A stretch of 35,845 bases of DNA from a bacterium (GTDB lineage: Bacteria; Vulcanimicrobiota; Xenobia; Xenobiales; Xenobiaceae): positions 12,022 to 47,866 of the forward strand of contig JAUNIO010000018.1 in assembly GCA_030535355.1 (NCBI GenBank), given 5' to 3'. The position numbers and the translations under genes were made by a program. Shown one piece after another: positions 15,364-23,184 of this stretch. Under the pieces are notes generated by a model. It was not told the origin of the DNA, did no database searches, and saw nothing but the letters and a program-made list of their open reading frames with translations. The number at the start of each line of letters is the position of its first letter. The first letter of the stretch is position 1.

Positions 15364-15771
15364 ATGGAAAACCATCTTGCCCACCAGTCAGCAGAACCAA
15401 AAACATCTCTCTCTGCTGCCCAAACTGACGGTTCAGCTACGCCAGATTCCCCAGAAAAAAGCCAAAAAAAGTTTACCCCTTTGCAGTACGCTTTAATGTC
15501 AGCCTTTGTCTATCCAGGTACAGGCCAGCTAGCGAGGCGGCAAAAGCGCAAAGGCTGGCTGATCATCGCTTTTTTTTCTATATTCCTCATCTGGTGGCTA
15601 ATTTGGCTTGCTCTAGGAATTATTAATCTATACGGAGATATTTTCTCCGCAGCATCAAGCGCAGACAGTATGGAAGTGGGAGCTTCCTACCTAAAGCTTT
15701 CCTTAATTCCCGGGGCCGCCGTCTTAGCTATATTTGTTTATTCAATATACGATGCCTATATAGGTGCCTAA
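15364..15771 (+). CDS. small membrane protein, two-helix PGTGQ type
   Basis: About 135 residues from ATG 15364. A longer in-frame extension runs back across the glmS start and reads as low-quality protein, so I rejected it. A polar Ser/Ala-rich N-terminus of ~40 residues is followed by YALMSAFVYPGTGQLARRQ, then a hydrophobic helix 65-92 and a second at 108-128. The PGTGQ turn before a Lys/Arg stretch is seen in TM2/DUF5683-like small membrane proteins. It has only a weak ribosome site. It is divergent from glmS; function unknown. Confidence 0.6.
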   Translation: MENHLAHQSAEPKTSLSAAQTDGSATPDSPEKSQKKFTPLQYALMSAFVYPGTGQLARRQKRKGWLIIAFFSIFLIWWLIWLALGIINLYGDIFSAASSADSMEVGASYLKLSLIPGAAVLAIFVYSIYDAYIGA

Positions 15772-15820
15772 GGCCTATATAAAGTCTATAGTAACCTATT
15801 ATTTGCGAGGATTTCGATAT

Positions 15821-16897
15821 ATGCCCGAAGAGACCAGTTCCAGCCATCCATTTCCCTGCCATGGCTACGCAGTTCACAGCGCTTCCGAGCCGTTGGCGCC
15901 TTTCGATTTTGAGCGCCGCGCTTTAGGCCCGCACGACGTTCTCATAGCGATTGAGTATTGCGGTGTCTGCCACTCCGATATACACCAGGCCCACAACGAC
16001 TGGGGCAACGCCCGTTACCCCATGGTTCCTGGACATGAGATTATTGGAACTGTCAAAGCCATTGGCGAACTGGTAAGCCGGCACCCAGTGGGCAGCCGCG
16101 TCGGCGTAGGCTGCATGGTCAACTCCTGCCGGGCTTGCGCCAACTGTCTGGCCAGGGAAGAGCAATTTTGCCTAAAGCATACAGTTATGACCTACAACGA
16201 CGTAGAAGCGGACATGAAGACCCCTACTTACGGAGGTTATTCGGACTGCATCGCCGTTAACGAAGATTTTGTTTTGAGAATACCAGAAAGCCTAGATCCC
16301 GCTTCCGCCGCCCCTCTGCTCTGTGCTGGAATAACCACCTATTCGCCACTGCGCCATTGGAAAATAGGCCCGGGACACAAACTGGCCATTGCCGGCTTTG
16401 GAGGCTTGGGACATATCGGCGTTAAAATAGCTCACTCTATGGGAATAGAAGTGACCGTACTGTCAACTTCCCCTGAAAAAGAAGAAGATGCCCGGACTAT
16501 GGGAGCCCAGCATTTTGTGAACACGAACGATCCTTTGGCCTTGCCCACTCTGCACGATTCCTTTGACGTCATCGTTAACACCATGCCCGTCAATTACAGT
16601 CTCGATCTGTATCTCAATGCGCTCAAAGCAAACGGAGTGCTGATCAGCGTAGGCATGCCTACCCAGTTTTTCTCCCTGCATCCCTTCAGCCTGCAGATGA
16701 AACGGCGTTCGCTGTGCGGTTCCTTCATGGGCGGAATAGCCGAAACTCAAGAAATGCTGGATTACTGCGGAACCCATAATATCGCCGCCTCTGTAGAACT
16801 GATTAAACCAGACGAAATTAATCAGGCCTGGGAAAATGTCAGCGCTAAAAAAGCGCGTTACCGCTACGTTATCGACTTTACCAAAGATAGCCAGTAA
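15821..16897 (+). CDS. zinc-dependent alcohol dehydrogenase, CAD/YahK type
   Basis: About 358 residues from ATG 15821, chosen because GCGAGG lies about 10 bases upstream; an in-frame ATG at 15764 overlaps the previous gene and adds non-conserved residues. It is a medium-chain dehydrogenase with catalytic zinc ligands C47 (YCGVCHSD) and H72-E73 (PGHEIIG), structural zinc Cys at 103, 106, 109 and 117, and a Rossmann motif GFGGLGHIGVKIAHSMG. The family reduces aldehydes, including branched or aromatic ones, usually with NADPH. It might dispose of reducing equivalents in fermentation (inference). It ends five bases before the converging gene, with no terminator between them. Confidence 0.92.
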   Translation: MPEETSSSHPFPCHGYAVHSASEPLAPFDFERRALGPHDVLIAIEYCGVCHSDIHQAHNDWGNARYPMVPGHEIIGTVKAIGELVSRHPVGSRVGVGCMVNSCRACANCLAREEQFCLKHTVMTYNDVEADMKTPTYGGYSDCIAVNEDFVLRIPESLDPASAAPLLCAGITTYSPLRHWKIGPGHKLAIAGFGGLGHIGVKIAHSMGIEVTVLSTSPEKEEDARTMGAQHFVNTNDPLALPTLHDSFDVIVNTMPVNYSLDLYLNALKANGVLISVGMPTQFFSLHPFSLQMKRRSLCGSFMGGIAETQEMLDYCGTHNIAASVELIKPDEINQAWENVSAKKARYRYVIDFTKDSQ

Positions 16898-16902
16898 CTA
16901 GC

Positions 16903-18939
16903 TCAATCATCCTGCTGGCCGCCCATCCTGGCAGTCAGCAGACTCGTCCCTTTAGGCACGGCCACCAGCCAATAGCGTTCCCCATTATAGCGCAGAGGAC
17001 GCATCACCGCTGGATGGCCGTTTATTTTTACAGCGCAGCTAGCTCCGTGCAGCAGAATGGCCATCCCGTCGGCTGGCGCGCTCAGCTCTGCCTCCAACAT
17101 ACCATCGTTTAATCTGCTCTGCAGCAGCGCCCGGCTGAGGTTCTTCCTGAATTGCCAATAATCGTCAAAGTTGACCAGCCAATGGCGTCTTTGCGCAGCT
17201 GCAGAGGCCAGCAGTCTAAGATAGTTAGCACTGCCAGAATCAGCGGATGTGATATGAGTCTGCCAGAGAGGAACCAAAGCTTGATGATAAGAGATCGCGC
17301 TCTGCTTCAGCAACTCTTCTATATAAGCGACATGCTCCTTATTTAAGTCAGCCCGGCAGACAAAAGGCCATTCCCAGACCCCTAAAGGCCAGCCGTTGCG
17401 GTCTAAGGCCTGAAAAGGCAGGCCTGTGCCAAAAAAATAACCCCGCCCGCAGTTCGGTCCATAACTGCTGTCCAAGCCTATCCCCGCCGCCGCCATATAG
17501 CGAAAGGGTTTAGCATAATATTTTCCCCATTCCAAATTATAAATACGGCTAAACTGCGCTGGCAGATCTGCAGGAACGGCAGCTGCTGCTTGCTGCCGCA
17601 AAGAGATATAGGGCCGAAAACGCTTCCAAAGCAGCCCTCTAGCAATATGAGATGCAAAACGTTGGCTGGCTTTATCGCCAGATGAATTCACACCTGCCTG
17701 CCGAATGGACAGTCCAGGTTCAGAGGCACTGCGCTCAGCGCTGAAGACTGTATAAGGCAAACGGCCTGCGTCTTCCAAACGGGAAAGTTCACGCGCAGAG
17801 CACTTATCCCAACTTACTTCATTATGGGTCAGCGCTAAAACACCATCATAAGCATAAGGAAACCGCCACCAGCGCGGCCACAGCTGCAAGGCAGCGTCTA
17901 AATATCCAGCCAGCCAATCTTCCAGCATATCGGCAAATGGAAAATCGTTATTCATCATGTCACGGCTGAGCGCCAAATCCTGGCTCTCCACAAGCGCGGG
18001 AATAGCCCCATTAATCTCCCGTACCCGCCAGCCTTGTGAAGGTGCCCCCTGCTGCATAGCCTGCAAATGCATTCCCCAATCGAAAGCCATGGTCACGATC
18101 CAGCCGCGGCCGCAGGGTCTCTGCCACAGAGCGGGCTGGTCTCTGATAATGCCTAAACCTTTGGTCCCTTCATCTAAAAGCTTAGTCGCATGTACGAAAC
18201 TGAAAACAGGGGATTTGGCTAATTCAGATTCAGCATGACGCATTTGTCCGTGCGGCGCACTGGGCAGATTTTCCCAAGCAAGCACTCTGCCCCGAGAAGC
18301 GCCTCCACTGGCATTAAATGTATCGTCTTCTAAAATACCTCCGCTTAGAGCCCGCCAAGCTGACCGAGGAGTTTCCAGCAGAACGCATCCGCCAGTCTCC
18401 GCAGTGCGGCGCAATTTAACGAGCATACTGAGGCTGGGGATATTTTGGCATGCGCTGGATGATATGATAATCAAACGCCTATCTGTGCACGGCTCATCAG
18501 CAAATTGCTGCCAATCGACGATCGCATAACTGCCTCCGGCTTCCTGTTCCAGAAAGTTAACCCAGGCATAGCTCCAATTTACGGTTTCGAAGTGTTCAGA
18601 ATGCCCCGTTCTGGCGATGAAGGCATTATCAACAACCAAGAGCACATCCCCGGGCTGACTGCGCAGAAACGGCTGTCCCTGAAGTTCCGGCTGACCTGGG
18701 GCAGTAGGACATATACTGGCCAAGATCGTCCACCAAAAGCGCAGCCGAGATACGTTTAAAACTGTGAACAGGATCGTGACCGCTAACGTCAAGAGCAGAG
18801 ATACTCTGAGCAGACGGTACATCAGAACGCTCTTTGTTTTAGACACGCTTTTTGTTTTGGAATTGGGGGCTGCGGTTCCTGCCTGATTCGCGCTGAGACA
18901 TCTCGCACGCGCTATCCTTCCAAAGTGCGGAGTATGCAC
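16903..18939 (-). CDS. large membrane-anchored protein of unknown function
   Basis: Up to 678 residues. The outer ATG at 18939 abuts the tRNA terminator and has no ribosome site; Met40 (18822), just before the hydrophobic segment LLRVSLLLTLAVTILFTV, is a likelier start. After the anchor, residues ~90-220 read like a GATase-like or Rossmann domain (DVLLVVDNAF, RLIIISSSACQ, TGGCVLLETP). Residues 355-400 contain YDGVLALTHNEVSWDKC, reminiscent of the first motif of polysaccharide deacetylases, but with Asn-Glu where Asp-Asp is usual. The C-terminal ~90 residues look like a beta-sandwich. It is perhaps an extracytoplasmic carbohydrate-acting protein, but I do not recognise the family. It ends five bases from the converging dehydrogenase. 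Confidence 0.7.
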   Translation of the reverse strand: MHTPHFGRIARARCLSANQAGTAAPNSKTKSVSKTKSVLMYRLLRVSLLLTLAVTILFTVLNVSRLRFWWTILASICPTAPGQPELQGQPFLRSQPGDVLLVVDNAFIARTGHSEHFETVNWSYAWVNFLEQEAGGSYAIVDWQQFADEPCTDRRLIIISSSACQNIPSLSMLVKLRRTAETGGCVLLETPRSAWRALSGGILEDDTFNASGGASRGRVLAWENLPSAPHGQMRHAESELAKSPVFSFVHATKLLDEGTKGLGIIRDQPALWQRPCGRGWIVTMAFDWGMHLQAMQQGAPSQGWRVREINGAIPALVESQDLALSRDMMNNDFPFADMLEDWLAGYLDAALQLWPRWWRFPYAYDGVLALTHNEVSWDKCSARELSRLEDAGRLPYTVFSAERSASEPGLSIRQAGVNSSGDKASQRFASHIARGLLWKRFRPYISLRQQAAAAVPADLPAQFSRIYNLEWGKYYAKPFRYMAAAGIGLDSSYGPNCGRGYFFGTGLPFQALDRNGWPLGVWEWPFVCRADLNKEHVAYIEELLKQSAISYHQALVPLWQTHITSADSGSANYLRLLASAAAQRRHWLVNFDDYWQFRKNLSRALLQSRLNDGMLEAELSAPADGMAILLHGASCAVKINGHPAVMRPLRYNGERYWLVAVPKGTSLLTARMGGQQDD

Positions 18940-18971
18940 AAAAAAAAGCGGACCGCTTTCGCGATCCGCTT
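18940..18971 (-). terminator. intrinsic terminator of the tRNA cluster
   Basis: On the minus strand AAGCGGATCGC pairs with GCGGTCCGCTT (one G-T pair/bulge in the middle), then a run of seven to eight T. It begins right after the CCA end of tRNA-Lys. Confidence 0.85.
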
Positions 18972-19045
18972 GGTGGGTTGTGCGGGGCTCGAACCCGCGG
19001 CCCCCTGATTAAAAGTCAGATGCTCTTCCACTGAGCTAACAACCC
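18971..19045 (-). tRNA. tRNA-Lys (anticodon TTT)
   Basis: Read on the minus strand: acceptor GGGTTGT pairs with ACAACCC, D-arm TAGCTCAGTGGAAGAGCA, anticodon loop CTTTTAA (TTT), T-loop GGTTCGAGCC, discriminator A and an encoded CCA (18973 to 18971). All arms close. It is the last of four tRNAs. Confidence 0.96.
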
Positions 19046-19075
19046 AAAACAATCGCCAGATAATCTGGCGAAACA

Positions 19076-19153
19076 TGGGGTGGATAATGGGACTTGAACC
19101 CATGACCTCCGGTTCCACAGACCGGCGCTCTAACCAACTGAGCTACACCCACC
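19076..19153 (-). tRNA. tRNA-His (anticodon GTG)
   Basis: Minus strand: extra 5' G(-1) opposite C73, as required by histidyl-tRNA synthetase, acceptor GTGGGTG, anticodon stem CCGGT/ACCGG with loop CTGTGGA (GTG), and encoded CCA. It is third in the cluster. A short hairpin-like CGCCAGATAATCTGGCG lies in the spacer to tRNA-Lys and could guide processing. Confidence 0.96.
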
Positions 19154-19164
19154 ATATAAAATTT

Positions 19165-19240
<76 letters not shown>

Positions 19241-19258
19241 AACCTACGAACTTACTAC

Positions 19259-19335
19259 TGGTCGGAGCGGCCGGATTTGAACCGGCGACCCCTTGCTCCC
19301 AAAGCAAGTGCGCTACCAGACTGCGCTACGCTCCG
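19259..19335 (-). tRNA. tRNA-Pro (anticodon TGG)
   Basis: Minus strand: acceptor CGGAGCG with CGCTCCG, D-arm TAGCGCAGTCTGGTAGCGCA, anticodon stem CTTGC/GCAAG with loop TTTGGGA (TGG), T-loop GGTTCAAATCC, discriminator A and encoded CCA. It is the first tRNA of the cluster, about 25 bases after the -10 box. Confidence 0.96.
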
Positions 19336-19359
19336 TAGCGTCCCTTCCAGGCGCGACCT

Positions 19360-19388
19360 AGTATAAGCGTTTATGGCTAAAACGTCAA
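19360..19388 (-). promoter_or_regulatory. strong sigma-70-type promoter of the tRNA cluster
   Basis: Minus strand: TTGACG (19388 to 19383), exactly 17 bases, then TATACT (19365 to 19360). Both hexamers differ from consensus at one base. Transcription should start near 19353, about 18 bases before tRNA-Pro. Confidence 0.85.
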
Positions 19389-19446
19389 GGGGGTAAGCAA
19401 AAATTCTTCTAAACATTTTTCTCTTACAGTTTAACAGCAGTCGATT

Positions 19447-19476
19447 GTAAGCGCCAAACCTATATTTGACGCTTAC
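19447..19476 (-). repeat. TAAGCG-type hairpin, copy 1
   Basis: GTAAGCGCCAAA and TTTGACGCTTAC form a 12-base-pair stem with a six-base loop; the single mismatch becomes a G-U pair only in minus-strand RNA. It lies 65 bases past the Sel1-repeat gene stop. A near-identical stem recurs at 23074. There is no T-run, so a plain intrinsic terminator is unlikely; transcript 3'-end protection or a dispersed repeat fits better. Confidence 0.6.
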
Positions 19477-19541
19477 CTATGTTTGCTTAACTAAATAACA
19501 TTTGGAATGTTAGGCATAGCGCTTAATGTTTGCCAATGCTT

Positions 19542-20138
19542 TTATAATTCGTGCAGCGCTTTTTTAGCGCCTTCGTGGCCTTGCCCAGCAGCTTGGCGAT
19601 ACCATTCTCTGGCTCTCTGCTTATCTTTCTTAACGCCTATGCCATGCTGATAGCAAAGGGCCAAATCATGCTGGGCCTCCGCTACCCCATGCTCTGCAGC
19701 ACTTTTGAGAAGACTAACCGCCTTTTTGATATTCTGCTCTACACCTTGGCCCTTCAAATAGCAAATACCTAGACAATACTCCGCACCGCGCTGCTGATGT
19801 TCAGCAGCTTTGGTAAACCAAGACACCGCTTCTGTTAAATTTTTACTAGTGCCCTCGCCTTCATAATAGCACAGGCCAGTTAAGTACTGGCTGTCCGCAT
19901 TTCCCTGTTCAGCTGCTTTGGTAAGCCAGTGGAGACCCTGCTTAGGATTTTTTTCCACATTTTGGCCCGTTAAATAACAAACCCCTAGGTAATGCTGAGC
20001 ATCGACATTGCCGCGTTCCGCGGCTTTGGTAATCCAGTGAATGTTAGCCTTTTGCTCTCCGCCCGTGTAAGCTCTCAGCCCCAAGCACATTACCAGAACA
20101 GCAAACAGCATAAAAATCACCACATAATCTTTTTTCAC
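19542..20138 (-). CDS. Sel1-repeat protein, membrane anchored
   Basis: About 198 residues from a GTG at 20138. The strong ribosome site CAGGGGGG lies 7 bases before it, so I prefer it to an ATG at 20168 that precedes that site. A hydrophobic N-terminal anchor (YVVIFMLFAVLVMCLGL) is followed by about four to five Sel1-like repeats of 36 residues, each with the pattern A..G...AQ..LG.CY..G.GV..N...A..W. These alpha-solenoids mediate protein binding in the periplasm or envelope. The last part (DKQRAREWYRQAAGQGHEGAKKALHEL) is the capping repeat. The partner is unknown. Confidence 0.88.
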   Translation of the reverse strand: MKKDYVVIFMLFAVLVMCLGLRAYTGGEQKANIHWITKAAERGNVDAQHYLGVCYLTGQNVEKNPKQGLHWLTKAAEQGNADSQYLTGLCYYEGEGTSKNLTEAVSWFTKAAEHQQRGAEYCLGICYLKGQGVEQNIKKAVSLLKSAAEHGVAEAQHDLALCYQHGIGVKKDKQRAREWYRQAAGQGHEGAKKALHEL

Positions 20139-20262
20139 TTTCAGCCCCCCTGAACAATCCAATGTCATTGTTAGTATTATGCGAACAAGTTATAGCTGCC
20201 ACCATCTTCCGCGCCAGCGCTCGTGGCGCACCGCTCAAATGCGCCGTTCGCGAAACTGGCAG

Positions 20263-22974
20263 CTAAGTTTCCATAAGTATTAGCCGCAAGCCATCTAACC
20301 GAGGCTTAGCCTGCTGAAGTGCCCGCAATACAGCCTCTTTTTTAGAGGCAGCCTGGGCAATTTCGGCAGCGCTGACCATATCGTTAACTTTACTCAGCTC
20401 CTGCAGGCGCACATATTCTTCCTGCAGCTGCCGCTCCGCCCGCGCCGCAATTTCAGTTTCGGATTCATTGAGTTTCTCCTGAGCCTGCTTGGCCGCAGAT
20501 TCCACCAAACGATCCAAACGAGAACTAAGCTTTGAGAGCAGCATATTGAGCAGATCGCCGCCCATCTCTTTCATCTTGTGCACATCGGCAATTTCACCGC
20601 CATAGGGGTGTCCGTTGATATCCACAGTTATGAGCACAGTCTGAGGAGGCAGGTAACGATACAGTTCCAGATTAACTGGGCCGATAGCTTCCAAAACATA
20701 CAGGCACTGCACCAGCAAACCAGCTTTAGGAGCTCCCTGCCAGCGCAAGGCTGACGCACAGCCAGACGCCCCGTCCAGCAGAGCTGAGATAGCGCTCAGA
20801 ACCAGAGGATGATCGGGGGTTAGATAATCTACATCTTCGTATGTTACCGCCACATTGCGAGCAAAAGTTACGGCCATAGCAGAACGCCAGCCGCTGAGCA
20901 AATCGAGCTGCTGAGTCAAAGCGGCCTGCAAAGCTAAGACTCCAGGGCGCCGCGTCTCGGAAGCATAAACGCCAAAGACCTCCAGCAGCCTAGTTGTAAA
21001 TTGCTGTAATTGGCATTGGGCTTCCGCTTCTAGGACTTCCCTATGCAAAGCCGCTCCCGCCTCTTCATTGTAGGAATTCAGGTCCAGCAAATAATCGACA
21101 TTCTTTTGAGCCGCAGCCTGATAGCGTTCCAGCAGCTTCTGCGATTTTGCCAGCATTTCCTCAAAATCATCGTCGTTAAGGCTGCTGCGCAAATCCACCT
21201 GAGCGATAATCTCGCTGGCATTCTCCACAGGGCCTGCAAAAGAGCCCATGCCCTGATGCCAGCGCAGCAGATATTCTACAGGCGTTCCCTGAAGGTAAAG
21301 AACATAAACATCGACAATATGCTGCTGTCCTATACGATCCAGCCGCCCTATGCGCTGTTCAATAATATCAGGCTGAATGGGAACATCCCAAAATATCAAG
21401 TTGTGGGCGAACTGGAAATTACGGCCCTCACTGCCGATTTCACTGCACAGAAGCAGCTGAGCTCCGTCTTGCGCGGAGAACCATACAGCCTGACGGTCGC
21501 GTTCCACAAGGGAAAGCTCCTCATAAAAAACAGCGCTGTCGATATTCCAATTATGGCGTAATTGATTGTGCAGAGCTACTACCACATCGGATTTGCTGCT
21601 AATAACTACGGCCTTTTCTTGAGGATGACGCTTTAAGAAACCAATAATCCACTCTAAACGCGGGTCGATGACTTTTTTATCGGCACTCTTCTGCAATTTC
21701 AGCGGCACAAATTCAATATGCCGTCCCGGGAAAAGCTTTTGCAAACGCTGGCGCCGATTGCGGAAGATCACCCGTCCTGGTCCATGGCGGTCAATAAGCG
21801 CATCGATGAGCTCCCCATAGGCTGAAATTTCACCTGCGCGAAATCTTTCCGCTATATCATGTATGCCCTGATCCTGTGGGAACATTCCCAACAGCTGCTC
21901 CAGCAGCGGGCCATGTACTTCCTCATCGTAAGTAGAGCCAGCATCGTGCAAGGCTTTGGCCGTTTCAGAAACAGCATGTAATGCCAAACGCTGAGCTTCA
22001 TAAGCAGAGAAATCCTTATAGCGCTGAGGATCTACCAATTTTAGCAGCGTAAATTCGCTCTGCGCCCCGTTGCGGGCCGGGGTGCCAGTCAAGAGAAGCA
22101 AACCATTGCTGCGCTCAGCCAGCTGAGAAGCGACTTGGTGAGCGAACTGACCCTCGCGCAAGTGATGAGCTTCATCGATGATGACCAAATCCCATTCACA
22201 CTGGCAGGCTTCTTTATACAATCCAGTTTTCAGCGCTCCCCAAGTGGTTAAACACCGCGAGTTATAGTGAAACGGCCCATTGTCAGCCATAGCATCTTTA
22301 GCTATCAGCCGGAAAAGTTCGTTAAAACGGCGGGCCATCTCCGCCAGCCACTGATGTACCAGACTGTCAGGGACCACTATGAGCACGCGGTCAGCCCGGC
22401 CCAGGGAACGCAAAGCGTTAAAAATCATGCCCGCTTCTATCGTCTTGCCTAGACCGACCTGGTCGGCTAATAGCACCCGAGGGAAAGCCAAGCGGGAAAC
22501 GCGATGGGCCACATATAGCTGATGGTCCAATAACCCCACCCGCGAGCCGCATAATCCCCGGATATTGCCTCCAAGCATAACAGCGCGAATTTTCCAGGCA
22601 GCTATATGCAGTTCGAGTTCATCGCGCACCCCTAAATTTTGCGCACGCAAACGATCAACCGCGCCGCCCAAAGGAATCTTATGTTCCAGCTGGGTTTCGC
22701 AGATTTCCTGACCCTGTCCCTGATAATACAAGAGGCCATCCTCTTCGCGCACACTTTCAACCCGGAATTTTTCACCGTCCTGACTTTGAGCAAGCTGACC
22801 GACATGGAGAACCGCTCGTCGCAGCGGGGCGGTATTCAGCCTATAGCGCCGATTCTGTCCCACTGCCGCAAAACGTATCTCCGCTATTCCGCTGTCGTCA
22901 ATGGCCATGACTTCGCCCAGCCCTAACCCCAGCTCCGCTTCACAAACAACTCTCTGACCAACCTGCAACGGCAT
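20263..22974 (-). CDS. rapA: RapA/HepA-type SNF2 ATPase
   Basis: A 903-residue Swi2/Snf2 ATPase. Residues 1-110 hold two small beta-barrel domains of the RapA N-terminal type. Walker A is DQVGLGKT (171-178), DEAH is at 267-270 (WDLVIIDEAHHL), then LLLTGTPARN, and RecA lobe 2 carries AVVISSKSD and IEQRIGRLDRIGQQ (motif VI). FRNRRQRLQKLFPGR matches the RapA phrase FRN..A...FPGR. The C-terminal 300 residues include a coiled coil. RapA recycles stalled RNA polymerase in Escherichia coli. The length is slightly below the 968 residues of that protein. It is flanked by unrelated genes. Confidence 0.9.
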   Translation of the reverse strand: MPLQVGQRVVCEAELGLGLGEVMAIDDSGIAEIRFAAVGQNRRYRLNTAPLRRAVLHVGQLAQSQDGEKFRVESVREEDGLLYYQGQGQEICETQLEHKIPLGGAVDRLRAQNLGVRDELELHIAAWKIRAVMLGGNIRGLCGSRVGLLDHQLYVAHRVSRLAFPRVLLADQVGLGKTIEAGMIFNALRSLGRADRVLIVVPDSLVHQWLAEMARRFNELFRLIAKDAMADNGPFHYNSRCLTTWGALKTGLYKEACQCEWDLVIIDEAHHLREGQFAHQVASQLAERSNGLLLLTGTPARNGAQSEFTLLKLVDPQRYKDFSAYEAQRLALHAVSETAKALHDAGSTYDEEVHGPLLEQLLGMFPQDQGIHDIAERFRAGEISAYGELIDALIDRHGPGRVIFRNRRQRLQKLFPGRHIEFVPLKLQKSADKKVIDPRLEWIIGFLKRHPQEKAVVISSKSDVVVALHNQLRHNWNIDSAVFYEELSLVERDRQAVWFSAQDGAQLLLCSEIGSEGRNFQFAHNLIFWDVPIQPDIIEQRIGRLDRIGQQHIVDVYVLYLQGTPVEYLLRWHQGMGSFAGPVENASEIIAQVDLRSSLNDDDFEEMLAKSQKLLERYQAAAQKNVDYLLDLNSYNEEAGAALHREVLEAEAQCQLQQFTTRLLEVFGVYASETRRPGVLALQAALTQQLDLLSGWRSAMAVTFARNVAVTYEDVDYLTPDHPLVLSAISALLDGASGCASALRWQGAPKAGLLVQCLYVLEAIGPVNLELYRYLPPQTVLITVDINGHPYGGEIADVHKMKEMGGDLLNMLLSKLSSRLDRLVESAAKQAQEKLNESETEIAARAERQLQEEYVRLQELSKVNDMVSAAEIAQAASKKEAVLRALQQAKPRLDGLRLILMET

Positions 22975-23073
22975 ATTTACTCCAACAATTTCGCTTCCGC
23001 TAACTCCGTTTAATTGCCTTTGACTTATATAATAAGCTAAGATTTAAGCTAAACGGTACGGCTATTTTAAATG

Positions 23074-23103
23074 ATAAGCGCCAAACTTGAGTTCGACGCT
23101 TAT
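23074..23103 (-). repeat. TAAGCG-type hairpin, copy 2
   Basis: In minus-strand RNA ATAAGCGTCGAAC pairs with GTTTGGCGCTTAT across a four-base loop: 13 pairs including two G-U. The arms share ATAAGCG/GCGCTTA and CCAAAC with the hairpin at 19447. It lies 82 bases past the OPT transporter stop, in the same position relative to its gene as copy 1. Confidence 0.6.
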
Positions 23104-23184
23104 AAAAACAAATTAGAACAGTTAAACTACTAAATTAATAATCCGGTTCCTTCTCCAAACTAGAGTAAAAATACGCAGCACTAG

